A stretch of DNA of 37,382 nucleotides, taken from assembly GCA_945885545.1 (NCBI GenBank), contig CAMCYZ010000012.1, positions 1 to 37,382 of the forward strand, in the 5' to 3' direction. Each line of letters begins with the position of its first letter. Position 1 is the first letter of the stretch. The position numbers were made by a program, and so were the translations under genes. Origin of the DNA: Spirosoma fluviale (GTDB lineage: Bacteria > Bacteroidota > Bacteroidia > Cytophagales > Spirosomataceae). Positions 7,203-14,447 of this stretch are shown one piece after another. A model generated the notes under the pieces. It made no database searches, was not told the origin of the DNA, and worked only from the letters and a program-made list of their open reading frames with translations.

Positions 7203-9093
7203 AATATGCCCTTACTTGTTTGCCCTCCATATAATTCATAAACGCTTTATTCACAACTTTGTTTCCACCTGGAGTAGGGTAGTCGCCCGTAAAATACCAA
7301 TTGCCGAGGTGATTTGAACACGCCTTACTCAGATTTTCTACCGTTTGGTAAACCACTGCCACCTCAGCATTAATACCTATCGGACTAATGATTTCAGCTA
7401 TTTTTCTAGAAATGTCATCGTCGGAAAATGGCTCAAAAAGTGACTGAACCAAGTTTTGTTTGTGCAACTGACCGTTTTTCTGCAGTTCTAAACAGGCATT
7501 ATACACCTCTTCTTTTTTGTATTCTATACCACGCTCTTTGAGCAAAGCCATCATCGCCCTAAACGCTACAAATTCCTTCACCTTGGACATATCTATGCCA
7601 TAGCAGTCGGGGTAGCGTATTTGCGGAGCCGAGGACACAATCACTATTTTTTTAGGACCAAGTTTATCCAAAAGCTTCAAAATACTCTTCTCCAAAGTAG
7701 TTCCACGGACAATAGAGTCATCAATAATCACGAGGGTGTCCACTTTTTTACGAATAACGCCGTGTGTCATCTCATACACGTGCGACACCATCTCAGAGCG
7801 GTCGTCGTCATTGGTGATAAACGTACGAAGTTTCACGTCCTTCGATACCAACTTCTCAAATCTCGGCTTAAAATTTAGGATTTTATCTAACTCTTCATCG
7901 TTGAGTTTGCCCGATTTTATCCTTTCCTTACGCCATTCGGCTAGGTGGTCTTCTATACCCTCCACCATACCATAAAAAGCTGGCTCTGCGGTATTAGGAA
8001 TATATGAAAACACCGTATTGTCGAGATCATGGTTGATTTCTTTCAAAATCTGAGGAATCAACAAACGCCCAAGCGTTTTTCTTTCTTGGTAAATATCTGG
8101 ATCCGAACCTCTTGAGAAATAAATTCTCTCAAAACTGCAAGCTTTTCTTTCTGTTTTTGGCAAAATATTAAACTCGCCAAACTCACCATATTTGTCTATT
8201 ATCAAGGCATTACCTGGCGAAATTTCCACTATTTGGTCATATTTGGCACCAAAAGCGGCTTTTATGGCCACCCTTTCAGAAGCCACCACAATTACCTCGT
8301 CGTCGTACCAATAATAGGCCGGACGAATACCTGCGGGGTCACGCACCACAAAAGATGCTCCGAAGCCGGTAATGCCTGCCATGGCATATCCACCGTCGAA
8401 ATCTCTACAAGAACGATGCAACACCCGCTGCATATCCATGTTGTCCTCTATGATGTCGCTTAGGGCGGGATTTTCGTATATTCCTTTAAAACGCTCAAAA
8501 ACCCTTTGATTTTCTTCATCCAAGAAGTGACCAATTTTTTCCAAAACTGTTATCGTATCTCCCTGGTCTTTAGGATGTTGACCAAGATCCACCAGTTTTC
8601 TAAAAAGCTCGTCGGCATTGGTCATGTTGAAGTTCCCGGCACACACCAAGTTGCGGCTTCGCCAGTTACTTTGGCGAAGCATCGGATGACAGTTTTCTAT
8701 TTCGTTTCGACCATGCGTACCGTATCTTAAATGTCCCAAAAACACTTCGCCCGAAAAGGCAATGTTCTTTTGTAGCCAAGCAGCATCCTTCATTTTTTCG
8801 GGATTGCTTTTTTGTACTTCGAGATATTTATCGTTGATTTTCTTGAAAATATCCACCACAGGACGGTTTTCAACTGAGCGATAACGGCTGATATAGCGGC
8901 TACCCGGCGGAACGTCTATTTTAACATTGGCCACGCCAGCACCGTCTTGTCCACGGTTGGTCTGTTTTTCCATCAAAACATACAGCCTATTGACTGCGTA
9001 GAGAGGTGTGCCATATTTCTCGATGTAATATTCGAGAGGTTTTCGGAGCCGAATGAGGGCAATGCCGCATTCGTGTTTGATAGCGTCGCTCAT
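7201..9093 (-). CDS. Long PurF-like amidophosphoribosyltransferase
   Basis: The 630-residue protein combines an N-terminal class II glutamine amidotransferase domain with a C-terminal phosphoribosyltransferase domain. It would transfer glutamine nitrogen to PRPP, the first step of purine synthesis. The nucleophile is Cys9 in HECGIAL; removal of eight residues would expose it, as in PurF propeptides. LGHLRYGTHG belongs to the glutaminase site and VIIDDSIVRGTTL (about 454-466) is the PRPP loop. It is more than 100 residues longer than E. coli PurF (about 505). Bacteroidota often carry such a long form besides a canonical PurF, so it may be a paralogue with another role. The frame opens 13 codons earlier, but a -7 box (9112-9119) lies inside that extension, so ATG 9093 is chosen. 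Confidence 0.88.
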   Translation of the reverse strand: MSDAIKHECGIALIRLRKPLEYYIEKYGTPLYAVNRLYVLMEKQTNRGQDGAGVANVKIDVPPGSRYISRYRSVENRPVVDIFKKINDKYLEVQKSNPEKMKDAAWLQKNIAFSGEVFLGHLRYGTHGRNEIENCHPMLRQSNWRSRNLVCAGNFNMTNADELFRKLVDLGQHPKDQGDTITVLEKIGHFLDEENQRVFERFKGIYENPALSDIIEDNMDMQRVLHRSCRDFDGGYAMAGITGFGASFVVRDPAGIRPAYYWYDDEVIVVASERVAIKAAFGAKYDQIVEISPGNALIIDKYGEFGEFNILPKTERKACSFERIYFSRGSDPDIYQERKTLGRLLIPQILKEINHDLDNTVFSYIPNTAEPAFYGMVEGIEDHLAEWRKERIKSGKLNDEELDKILNFKPRFEKLVSKDVKLRTFITNDDDRSEMVSHVYEMTHGVIRKKVDTLVIIDDSIVRGTTLEKSILKLLDKLGPKKIVIVSSAPQIRYPDCYGIDMSKVKEFVAFRAMMALLKERGIEYKKEEVYNACLELQKNGQLHKQNLVQSLFEPFSDDDISRKIAEIISPIGINAEVAVVYQTVENLSKACSNHLGNWYFTGDYPTPGGNKVVNKAFMNYMEGKQVRAY

Positions 9094-9111
9094 GATATTT
9101 GTTGAGGAGTG

Positions 9112-9119
9112 CAAACCTA
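9112..9119 (-). promoter_or_regulatory. -7 promoter element (TAGGTTTG) of the PurF-like gene
   Basis: The minus strand reads TAGGTTTG, matching TAnnTTTG, 18 nt upstream of ATG 9093, predicting a leader of about 12 nt. It fixes the start of the PurF-like gene. Confidence 0.55.
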
Positions 9120-9266
9120 AAATTTTGCACATTTTTTTAAGACCACAAAGGTCAAAATATTTACTATCAGGTGCAAGATAAAACTCAAAATATTTATTGA
9201 CCCCAGCCCCTAATGGAGAAAAAATTCAGTTTGGTTAAATTCCATCAGTGTTCCCTTCTACCAACT

Positions 9267-9317
9267 AAAATCTGTGGAAATCCGTACTGCCAAAGGCATC
9301 CGTGTTATCCGTGTTCC
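9267..9317 (-). repeat. Dispersed repeat copy A (tandem with B)
   Basis: A 51-bp unit that reads GGAACACGGATAACACGGAT at its minus-strand start and ends in CACAGATTTT, with GCCTTTGGCA in the middle. It matches copy B at 48 of 51 positions, and the two start 72 bp apart. Confidence 0.85.
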
Positions 9318-9338
9318 ATAACAAGCAGCATAAAAATA

Positions 9339-9389
9339 AAAATCTGTGAAAATCCGTGCTGCCAAAGGCATCCGTATTATCCGTGTTCC
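9339..9389 (-). repeat. Dispersed repeat copy B (tandem with A)
   Basis: A 51-bp unit matching copy A at 48 of 51 positions. It ends only 9 bp beyond the stop codon of the sugar-binding lipoprotein gene, so it would be in that gene's mRNA 3' region. Confidence 0.85.
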
Positions 9390-9398
9390 AATCGAACA

Positions 9399-10316
9399 TC
9401 ACTTCAAATACCCCCCAACATTTTCCTTAGTCACCAATTCAAACGGAATCAAAACTTCTTTTTCAAAGGCTTGCTTTTTGGCGATTTTTACGGCCGTTTC
9501 AATGGCACCTGCTCCTTGTTGATTGGCGTTTTGGAAAACGGTGGCATTTAACTCTCCCTTTTGCACCGAAGCCAATGCATCTTTAATGGCGTCTACACTA
9601 ATTACCAATACTTTATCTTTTAGTCCGGCAGCTTGAAGGGCTTTCACTGCTCCTAATCCCATCTCGTCATTGTGTGCAAAAACAGCATTTATTTTATCTC
9701 CATAAGATTGTATCCAGTTTTGCATCAAGTCCATACTTTTGGCTCTATCCCATTCGCCAGTTTGTTGAGCTATCAATTTGATTTCTGGGAATTGTTTCAG
9801 AACCTCCTTTGCTCCTTCTTCTCTTTGGAGTTGGGCAGCTTGGCCCATAAGGCCGTGTATCATAACCACATTTCCTTTTCCACCCAATTTGTCTGCAATA
9901 AATTTCATTGCAATTCTGGCAGATTCTACGTCGTTTGAACCCACAAAAGCAGTTGGGGTGGCACTTGTGGCCGAATTGACATTGATTATTGGAATTTTGG
10001 CGGCCAAGGCTTTGGTCACGGCAGGTGAACTGGCCTCAAACTCGATAGGATTCATGATGATCACATCTACTTGTTGAGCAATGAAGCTTTCTACTTGTTC
10101 TATTTGCTTAAGAGGTGAGCGTTCGGCATCGACGATGATCAATTCCACACCCAATTCATCCGCCTTTTTTTGCATTTCATCTGCAATGTTTACGATGAAT
10201 TCGTTTTGCATACTGAGCATTGTAGCACCTATTTTTATCTTCTTTTCGTCAGTTTTTTTGGAAGAATTGCAGGAAAATAGGCAGATGGCAGTGAGAAAAA
10301 TAAGTATTTTTTTCAT
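9399..10316 (-). CDS. Sugar ABC transporter substrate-binding lipoprotein (RbsB-like)
   Basis: The 305-residue protein has a lipoprotein signal (FLTAICLFSC, Cys16) and a periplasmic-binding-protein type 1 fold: IGATMLSMQNEF near the start, VDVIIMNPIE, NVVMIHGLMGQAAQLQREEGA, AVFAHNDEMGLGAVKAL and ISVDAIKDAL. This layout is that of ribose/galactose/inositol binding proteins of the CUT2 family. It would be tethered on the outer face of the inner membrane and deliver sugar to the permease. It is separated from the permease and ATPase genes by a toxin-antitoxin pair, although a direct rbsA-rbsC-rbsB order is common. The exact sugar is unknown. Confidence 0.92.
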   Translation of the reverse strand: MKKILIFLTAICLFSCNSSKKTDEKKIKIGATMLSMQNEFIVNIADEMQKKADELGVELIIVDAERSPLKQIEQVESFIAQQVDVIIMNPIEFEASSPAVTKALAAKIPIINVNSATSATPTAFVGSNDVESARIAMKFIADKLGGKGNVVMIHGLMGQAAQLQREEGAKEVLKQFPEIKLIAQQTGEWDRAKSMDLMQNWIQSYGDKINAVFAHNDEMGLGAVKALQAAGLKDKVLVISVDAIKDALASVQKGELNATVFQNANQQGAGAIETAVKIAKKQAFEKEVLIPFELVTKENVGGYLK

Positions 10317-10390
10317 GAAATATTAAGGTTTTTTATAGCGATTTTACGAATATAGATATAATAAAAGATTCATGATTAAGATTTTATACA

Positions 10391-10432
10391 CAGAGATAAA
10401 TGATTACTTACTAGTGCCTTAGCGGTAAATTA
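10391..10432 (+). repeat. Degenerate intergenic repeat of a second type
   Basis: The string contains ACACAGAGAT and GTGCCTTAGCGGT, which resemble the wording of another intergenic repeat in this window (15625-15670). It lies in the 181-bp gap between the RelE-like gene's stop and the binding-protein start, where I see no coding sequence or -7 box. Confidence 0.3.
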
Positions 10433-10497
10433 TAAATATATAAAAGTAATATGTTTCATCTATCTGTTAAACCCCCAAAGCTTAAAAAATCAAAATC

Positions 10498-10824
10498 TCA
10501 ATTCAATCCTTCTAATCTCCTATTCAATTCTTCGTCAGGTATATCATCACTTTCAGATTTATCATAAATAGAAACCAGAAAGACCGTTTCTTTGACTATT
10601 TTGACACAAGTTATTACCCTTGCTCCACCACTTTTACCCCCCGATTTAGAACCAATGGCCATCCTTATTTTGAAAGCGTTCTTTCCTAGTGCAGTACCCA
10701 AACTAGGATTTTCCCTAATGAGCTTTGCTAAATTTAGAATATCTAGCTTAAGTGACTTGTACTTCTTAAAAAGCTTTTTGAAATCTTTTTGAAAATCTTT
10801 AGTAGGTACAATTTTATAGTTCAT
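10498..10824 (-). CDS. RelE/ParE-family toxin
   Basis: The 108-residue basic protein shows the RelE-superfamily pattern: an N-terminal FQKDFKKLFKKYKSL helix pair, then GKNAFKIRMAIGSKSGGKSGGARVITCVKI and VFLVSIYDKSE strands. Family toxins cleave mRNA on the ribosome or poison gyrase; which applies here cannot be read from sequence. The start overlaps the antitoxin stop by 11 bp, so translation is coupled. It ends 181 bp before the ABC binding-protein gene. Confidence 0.82.
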   Translation of the reverse strand: MNYKIVPTKDFQKDFKKLFKKYKSLKLDILNLAKLIRENPSLGTALGKNAFKIRMAIGSKSGGKSGGARVITCVKIVKETVFLVSIYDKSESDDIPDEELNRRLEGLN

Positions 10825-11035
10825 CTAAAAATTCCTCTAAAGTCTTCAATTCAATTTCTCCTCTCAAATGTTGATTGATTTGTTCAACACTTCGTGAGAT
10901 ACCATCCAGAATTTCCTGCTTTTTCCTAGCTTTTTGAGTCTGATTAATACTCGACCGCAGTTTTGTTCTTTTAATAAACTCGATCACAAACTGCTTTTCA
11001 CTATCATTTCTTGGCTTGATTGTTATGCTTTCCAT
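10814..11035 (-). CDS. Antitoxin of the RelE-like pair
   Basis: The 73-residue protein begins MESITIKPRNDSEKQFVIEF, a short strand and helix as in DUF2683-like antitoxins, and ends in an acidic helix (ELKTLEEFLDEL) suited to cover a basic toxin. It overlaps the toxin gene by 11 bp. It has its own promoter box 23 nt upstream, so the pair does not depend on the surrounding transporter operon. Confidence 0.75.
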   Translation of the reverse strand: MESITIKPRNDSEKQFVIEFIKRTKLRSSINQTQKARKKQEILDGISRSVEQINQHLRGEIELKTLEEFLDEL

Positions 11036-11058
11036 ATTTTTTTTGAAATATTAGTTAA

Positions 11059-11066
11059 CAAATATA
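11059..11066 (-). promoter_or_regulatory. -7 promoter element (TATATTTG) of the RelE-like pair
   Basis: The minus strand reads TATATTTG, matching TAnnTTTG, 23 nt before the antitoxin ATG. The identical octamer precedes the PIN-type pair. Repeat copy C occupies the place where a -33 element would be. Confidence 0.6.
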
Positions 11067-11076
11067 GTTTTTTTAT

Positions 11077-11110
11077 GAACACGGATGCCACGAATGAGAT
11101 ACAGATTTTT
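11077..11110 (+). repeat. Dispersed repeat copy C
   Basis: GAACACGGATGCCACGAATG followed by AGATACAGATTTTT matches the dispersed repeat in the orientation opposite to copies A and B. It lies between the permease stop (11176) and the RelE-like pair's promoter. Confidence 0.75.
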
Positions 11111-11175
11111 TCTATTATTGATTATTCCAATTATACAATCCATATCAAATTCAAAAAATACGTGTACGATATTGC

Positions 11176-12117
11176 TTATGAAGCCATTCTCTTCTGATTC
11201 CAGCTGTCTAGCAGAACAGCTCCGATGATAATGGCACCCATAATAACTTGCTGATAGTAAGAACTTACATTTAGTAAATCTAAACCATTATTTATTACTC
11301 CAATCAGCAAAGCACCTATCAAAGTTCCGGCGATGGTACCTGTGCCTCCGCTGGTACTTGTGCCTCCTATGATGGCCGCGGCTATGGCGTCTAGTTCAAA
11401 GCCTGCTCCTGAGTTGGGTTGGCCGGTGGTTATTCTGGATGTTAATAAAATACCCGCTAAACCTGCCAAAGTGCCGCAAAGTGCGTACACGGCCATTTTG
11501 ATTTTATTGACATTGATACCTGAAGCCCAAGCAGCTTGTTCGTTGCCGCCAATGGCGTAAACGTATCTTCCGAAAACTGTATTCTTTAAAAGTAAATAAC
11601 TGATTATAAACACAATAACTAATACAATAATCGGTAAGGGAATGCCGATAACATCTCCGCCGCCTATAAAATTGAAAGAATCAGAAAGGTTTGAAATCGG
11701 ACGACCCTTGCTCAAAATCAAAGCTAATCCACGACCAATGGTCATTATGCCCAAAGTGACAATGAAAGGAGCAATTTTGCTTTTGGTGATGATGAGACCA
11801 TTGAGAAGTCCAAAAGCCAAACCAGCCAAAAGTCCACCAAAAATGGGCACAATAAGCGGCAAATCGGGCTGAGAAGCTAACAATGCGGCTACGACCCCAG
11901 CTACCGCAACAATAGACCCCACCGACAAATCTATGCCGCCTGTGATGATGACAAATGTAACCCCAAACGCCAAAAGGGCGTTGATGGAAACTTGGGTCAC
12001 GATAATGGTCCAATTGGAAACAGTCAAAAACTGTGAACTTGCATAGCTCAAAAAGCAACAGATAAGCAAGAAAGCTAAGAAAATTCCATATTGTCGGAAG
12101 GCATTAATGAACGGCAT
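11176..12117 (-). CDS. Sugar ABC transporter permease (RbsC-like)
   Basis: The 313-residue membrane protein has about 8-10 hydrophobic segments and the CUT2 permease motif VIITGGIDLSVGS (near residue 57), plus AIGGNEQAAWASGI, the cytoplasmic loop that contacts the ATPase, and AAAIIGGTSTSGGTGTI. It would form the inner-membrane channel with the RbsA-like ATPase and receive sugar from the RbsB-like lipoprotein. Its start overlaps the ATPase gene's end by 14 bp, typical of an operon. Confidence 0.94.
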   Translation of the reverse strand: MPFINAFRQYGIFLAFLLICCFLSYASSQFLTVSNWTIIVTQVSINALLAFGVTFVIITGGIDLSVGSIVAVAGVVAALLASQPDLPLIVPIFGGLLAGLAFGLLNGLIITKSKIAPFIVTLGIMTIGRGLALILSKGRPISNLSDSFNFIGGGDVIGIPLPIIVLVIVFIISYLLLKNTVFGRYVYAIGGNEQAAWASGINVNKIKMAVYALCGTLAGLAGILLTSRITTGQPNSGAGFELDAIAAAIIGGTSTSGGTGTIAGTLIGALLIGVINNGLDLLNVSSYYQQVIMGAIIIGAVLLDSWNQKRMAS

Positions 12118-13597
12118 ATTGCATAATTTTTTCTTGTGAAGCCTCGGATTTTGATAAAATAGCCTTTTGTTTTCCTTTCGACAGCACCAAAATACGGTCG
12201 CTCAGACCTAAAATTTCTGGCAATTCTGAGGAAATCAAAATAATGGCCAATCCTTTGGCTTTTAGGGTATTGATTAATTTATAAATTTCAAATTTAGCTC
12301 CCACGTCAATTCCCCTTGTGGGTTCGTCAAGAATAATAACTTTAGGATTTGACATCAACACTTTGCCTATCACCACTTTCTGTTGGTTACCTCCACTCAA
12401 ATTTATTACTTTCTGGTTTAAACCTGAGGCTTTTACTTTCAAATCATTGTAAACCAATTCAGTAGCTTTTGTTTGCTCTTCTGTGTTCAGAAAACCTATT
12501 TTTGAAAATTTTTCGAAAGAAGAAAGCGAGATATTGTCTTTAATGCTCATCTGAGGAATAAATCCTAAAGCTTTACGGTCTTCGCTTACAAACCCAATTC
12601 CGAGCTTAATGGCATCTGAAGGGGATTTTATTTGGGTTTCGATTCCTTCAATTTCTATGGTTCCAGTGTCAATTTTGTCGAGACCGGCTATGGCTCTGGC
12701 AATTTCGGACCGCCCCGCTCCCACCAAGCCAGCCAAACCTAAAACTTCACCCGCTTTTACTTCAAAATTGACTTCTGAAAAAACGTTTTTTCTTGCTAAA
12801 TTTTTTATCAAAAAAAGCGTTTTGCCCACTTCAATCTTGGTGACAGGAAATAACTCCGAAATTTCCCGACCTACCATCAATTTAATTAAAGCTTGGTTGT
12901 CCAATTCCTCAGCTTTCTGGGTAGAAATTAGTTTTCCGTCCCTTAAAACTGTTATGGTATCTGCAATCTTGAATATTTCATCCATTTTGTGGGAAATATA
13001 AATTATCGCAACGCCTTGATTTTTAAGGTTTTCTATTATTCCAAAAAGTATCTTGACTTCCGTATCTGAAAGAGCCGAAGTTGGCTCGTCCATAATTATC
13101 ACTTTGGCATTATTGCTGATGGCTTTGGCTATTTCCACCATTTGGCGGTCGGCAATACTGAGATTTTTTATTTTAATTTTTGGAGAAATATCGAGTTTTA
13201 AATCTGCAAGGATTCGCTTTGATTTGGTATTTATTTCTGACTCATTTAGCCAAGAAAATTTTTGACTTTCTTTTCCCAAAAAAATATTCTGAGCCACGCT
13301 TAAGTCCGGCACCATCAATATTTCTTGGTGAATCATGGCAATGCCTTTTCCTAAAATAGTATGAACCGAATGTCCAGAAATCAGTTCGCCTTCTAACAAA
13401 ACCTCACCTTCATCAGGCTGTAATAAACCCACCAAAATTTTCATCAAAGTAGATTTTCCAGCACCATTTTCACCCATAAGGGCATGTACTTTGCCTTTTT
13501 CTATTTGCAAAGAGATATCTTCAAGCACTTTTATGCCTGAGAATGATTTGGAGATGTTATTTAAGATTAGAATATTATTTTTGAACACTGATGACAC
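12104..13597 (-). CDS. Sugar ABC transporter ATPase with two nucleotide-binding domains (RbsA-like)
   Basis: The 497-residue protein has two ABC domains in tandem, as in RbsA/MglA. Domain 1 has Walker A GENGAGKST (42-50) and VIIMDEPTSAL. Domain 2 has the degenerate Walker A GLVGAGRSE usual in this family, the signature LSGGNQQK and VIILDEPTRGID. It would power import through the RbsC-like permease. The start is GTG at 13595-13597, and this codon belongs to dispersed repeat copy D; no ATG or other good start lies between it and the conserved NISKSFSGIKVL. It begins 4 nt after the stop of the PIN-toxin gene, so it could be co-translated with that pair. Confidence 0.93.
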   Translation of the reverse strand: MSSVFKNNILILNNISKSFSGIKVLEDISLQIEKGKVHALMGENGAGKSTLMKILVGLLQPDEGEVLLEGELISGHSVHTILGKGIAMIHQEILMVPDLSVAQNIFLGKESQKFSWLNESEINTKSKRILADLKLDISPKIKIKNLSIADRQMVEIAKAISNNAKVIIMDEPTSALSDTEVKILFGIIENLKNQGVAIIYISHKMDEIFKIADTITVLRDGKLISTQKAEELDNQALIKLMVGREISELFPVTKIEVGKTLFLIKNLARKNVFSEVNFEVKAGEVLGLAGLVGAGRSEIARAIAGLDKIDTGTIEIEGIETQIKSPSDAIKLGIGFVSEDRKALGFIPQMSIKDNISLSSFEKFSKIGFLNTEEQTKATELVYNDLKVKASGLNQKVINLSGGNQQKVVIGKVLMSNPKVIILDEPTRGIDVGAKFEIYKLINTLKAKGLAIILISSELPEILGLSDRILVLSKGKQKAILSKSEASQEKIMQYAVH

Positions 13598-13614
13598 GGA
13601 TTTATATTGATTTT
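13583..13614 (+). repeat. Dispersed repeat copy D, overlapping the ATPase start and the PIN gene's 3' end
   Basis: GAACACTGATGACACGGATT and downstream bases match the repeat. Its reverse strand gives GTG TCA TCA GTG TTC, the first five codons (MSSVF) of the ATPase gene, and its far end holds the last codons of the PIN-domain gene. Confidence 0.8.
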
Positions 13615-14027
13615 ATATTCAAAAATTGCCCTGCCTGAATCAATTGGATTCCTTTCAGCGTACTATTCAAAAGTTTTTTGTCATTCGTAATGAAAAAATC
13701 CACCTTATTTTCTAAAGCCAATTGAAACAAAATAAGATCTTCCAGGTCCCCAAATTCCAAACTTACGGCTCTATCCAATATCATATTGCTACATGGTAAC
13801 ATTTGAATTTTCTTAGATATTTCTCCAAAAAACTCAGTCCTTAAATCTTTTGAAAGTAATTTTTGTAAAAGATAATCCGTCGTGGTAACTACACTTTCTG
13901 AAAAAAAAGCGATTACTTCCCCATTGTCAATTAGTTCGAAAAGCAAAACGGCTTCTTTATGACATTGGCGTTGATTATCAAGAAGATCGAGAAAAATATT
14001 GGTATCAAGAAATATCCTAGTAGCCAT
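13602..14027 (-). CDS. PIN-domain toxin (VapC-like ribonuclease)
   Basis: The 141-residue protein has the four PIN acidic positions: Asp8 in FLDTNIFLDLL, Glu44 in FFSESV, Asp97 in GDLEDLILFQLA and Asp116 in FFITNDKKL. They would bind Mg2+/Mn2+ for RNA cleavage, usually of tRNA or rRNA in VapC toxins. The start overlaps the antitoxin stop by 11 bp. Its last codons lie in dispersed repeat copy D, so the natural C-terminus may have been altered when the repeat arrived. Confidence 0.87.
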   Translation of the reverse strand: MATRIFLDTNIFLDLLDNQRQCHKEAVLLFELIDNGEVIAFFSESVVTTTDYLLQKLLSKDLRTEFFGEISKKIQMLPCSNMILDRAVSLEFGDLEDLILFQLALENKVDFFITNDKKLLNSTLKGIQLIQAGQFLNIKSI

Positions 14028-14253
14028 ATTTACTCATTAAATGCTCTTCCTTTATTTTTTCCTCATCCAATATCTTACCTGAAAGAATTCCTGCGAATTT
14101 TTTACTAATATTCGAATCTTTCGTTCCAGCTTCAATTTCTTCTTTTAATAAGTTTTCAACCAGTTTCGAAACTGATGTTTGCTTTTGAGCTGCATAAACT
14201 TTGATTTTAGAAACCAAAATTTCGTCGATTGTTAAATTTAATTTTACTGTCAT
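14017..14253 (-). CDS. Antitoxin of the PIN pair (DUF6364-like)
   Basis: The 78-residue protein begins MTVKLNLTIDEILVSKIKVY and continues AAQKQTSVSKLVENLLKEE, a ribbon-helix-helix pattern that I associate with DUF6364 antitoxins, which bind their own promoter. The open frame extends to a TTG at 14271, but that codon lies in a -7 promoter box (14269-14276); the ATG at 14251-14253 is therefore the start. The end overlaps the toxin start. Confidence 0.8.
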   Translation of the reverse strand: MTVKLNLTIDEILVSKIKVYAAQKQTSVSKLVENLLKEEIEAGTKDSNISKKFAGILSGKILDEEKIKEEHLMSKYGY

Positions 14254-14268
14254 ATCAAGATATTTATT

Positions 14269-14276
14269 CAAATATA
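14269..14276 (-). promoter_or_regulatory. -7 promoter element (TATATTTG) of the PIN-type pair
   Basis: The minus strand reads TATATTTG, matching TAnnTTTG, 15 nt before the antitoxin ATG, predicting a leader near 10 nt. The same octamer precedes the RelE-like pair. It may also drive the ABC ATPase and permease genes downstream. Confidence 0.6.
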
Positions 14277-14373
14277 CGTATGTTTTTTAAAAATGCGTAT
14301 AATGTACATGTTACTTTTACAACAGGCTTATAATAACCTCATAGTTCACAAAGGTCTAGACAATCTTTAAAAG

Positions 14374-14412
14374 CACATAGGTACATAGAAAAGCTGACTA
14401 TGTACCTATGTG
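14374..14412 (-). terminator. Long hairpin, possible terminator of the Gfo/Idh gene
   Basis: CACATAGGTACATAG and its exact reverse complement form a 15-bp stem with a 9-nt loop. On the minus strand it is followed by only a short T run (GCTTTTAAAG), so termination may be weak. It separates the sugar-enzyme genes from the PIN-type pair. The wording is repeat-like, so it could also be a mobile-repeat remnant. Confidence 0.55.
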
Positions 14413-14447
14413 GCATTTCCCTATGTTTTCTAAGTGTTTAAAAAAAC

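Larger units (their letters stand above)
9094..9398. other. Intergenic region of 305 bp containing tandem repeat copies
   Basis: Between the PurF-like promoter and the 3' end of the binding-protein gene lie a partial repeat end (CCATCAGTGTTCC at about 9242-9254), two full tandem repeat copies, and a short ACCACAAAGGTC string near 9142. No coding sequence or terminator stem is evident. Confidence 0.6.

Noticed and set aside
9094-9132. 13-codon N-terminal extension of the PurF-like protein
   Set aside because: The extension overlaps a TAnnTTTG promoter box, and similar proteins start at MSDAIKHECG.
9240-9400. Repeated units resembling a CRISPR array
   Set aside because: Only two full tandem copies, no conserved spacer of constant length, copies elsewhere lie singly and in both orientations, and there are no cas genes.
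9213-9551. 112-residue plus-strand ORF with repeated Cys-Pro rich segments
   Set aside because: The apparent internal repetition is the translation of the tandem DNA repeats, and its end is antisense to the binding-protein gene.
11681-12058. 125-residue minus-strand ORF rich in Trp, His and Cys
   Set aside because: It is an alternative frame within the permease gene, whose transmembrane and CUT2 motifs are clear.
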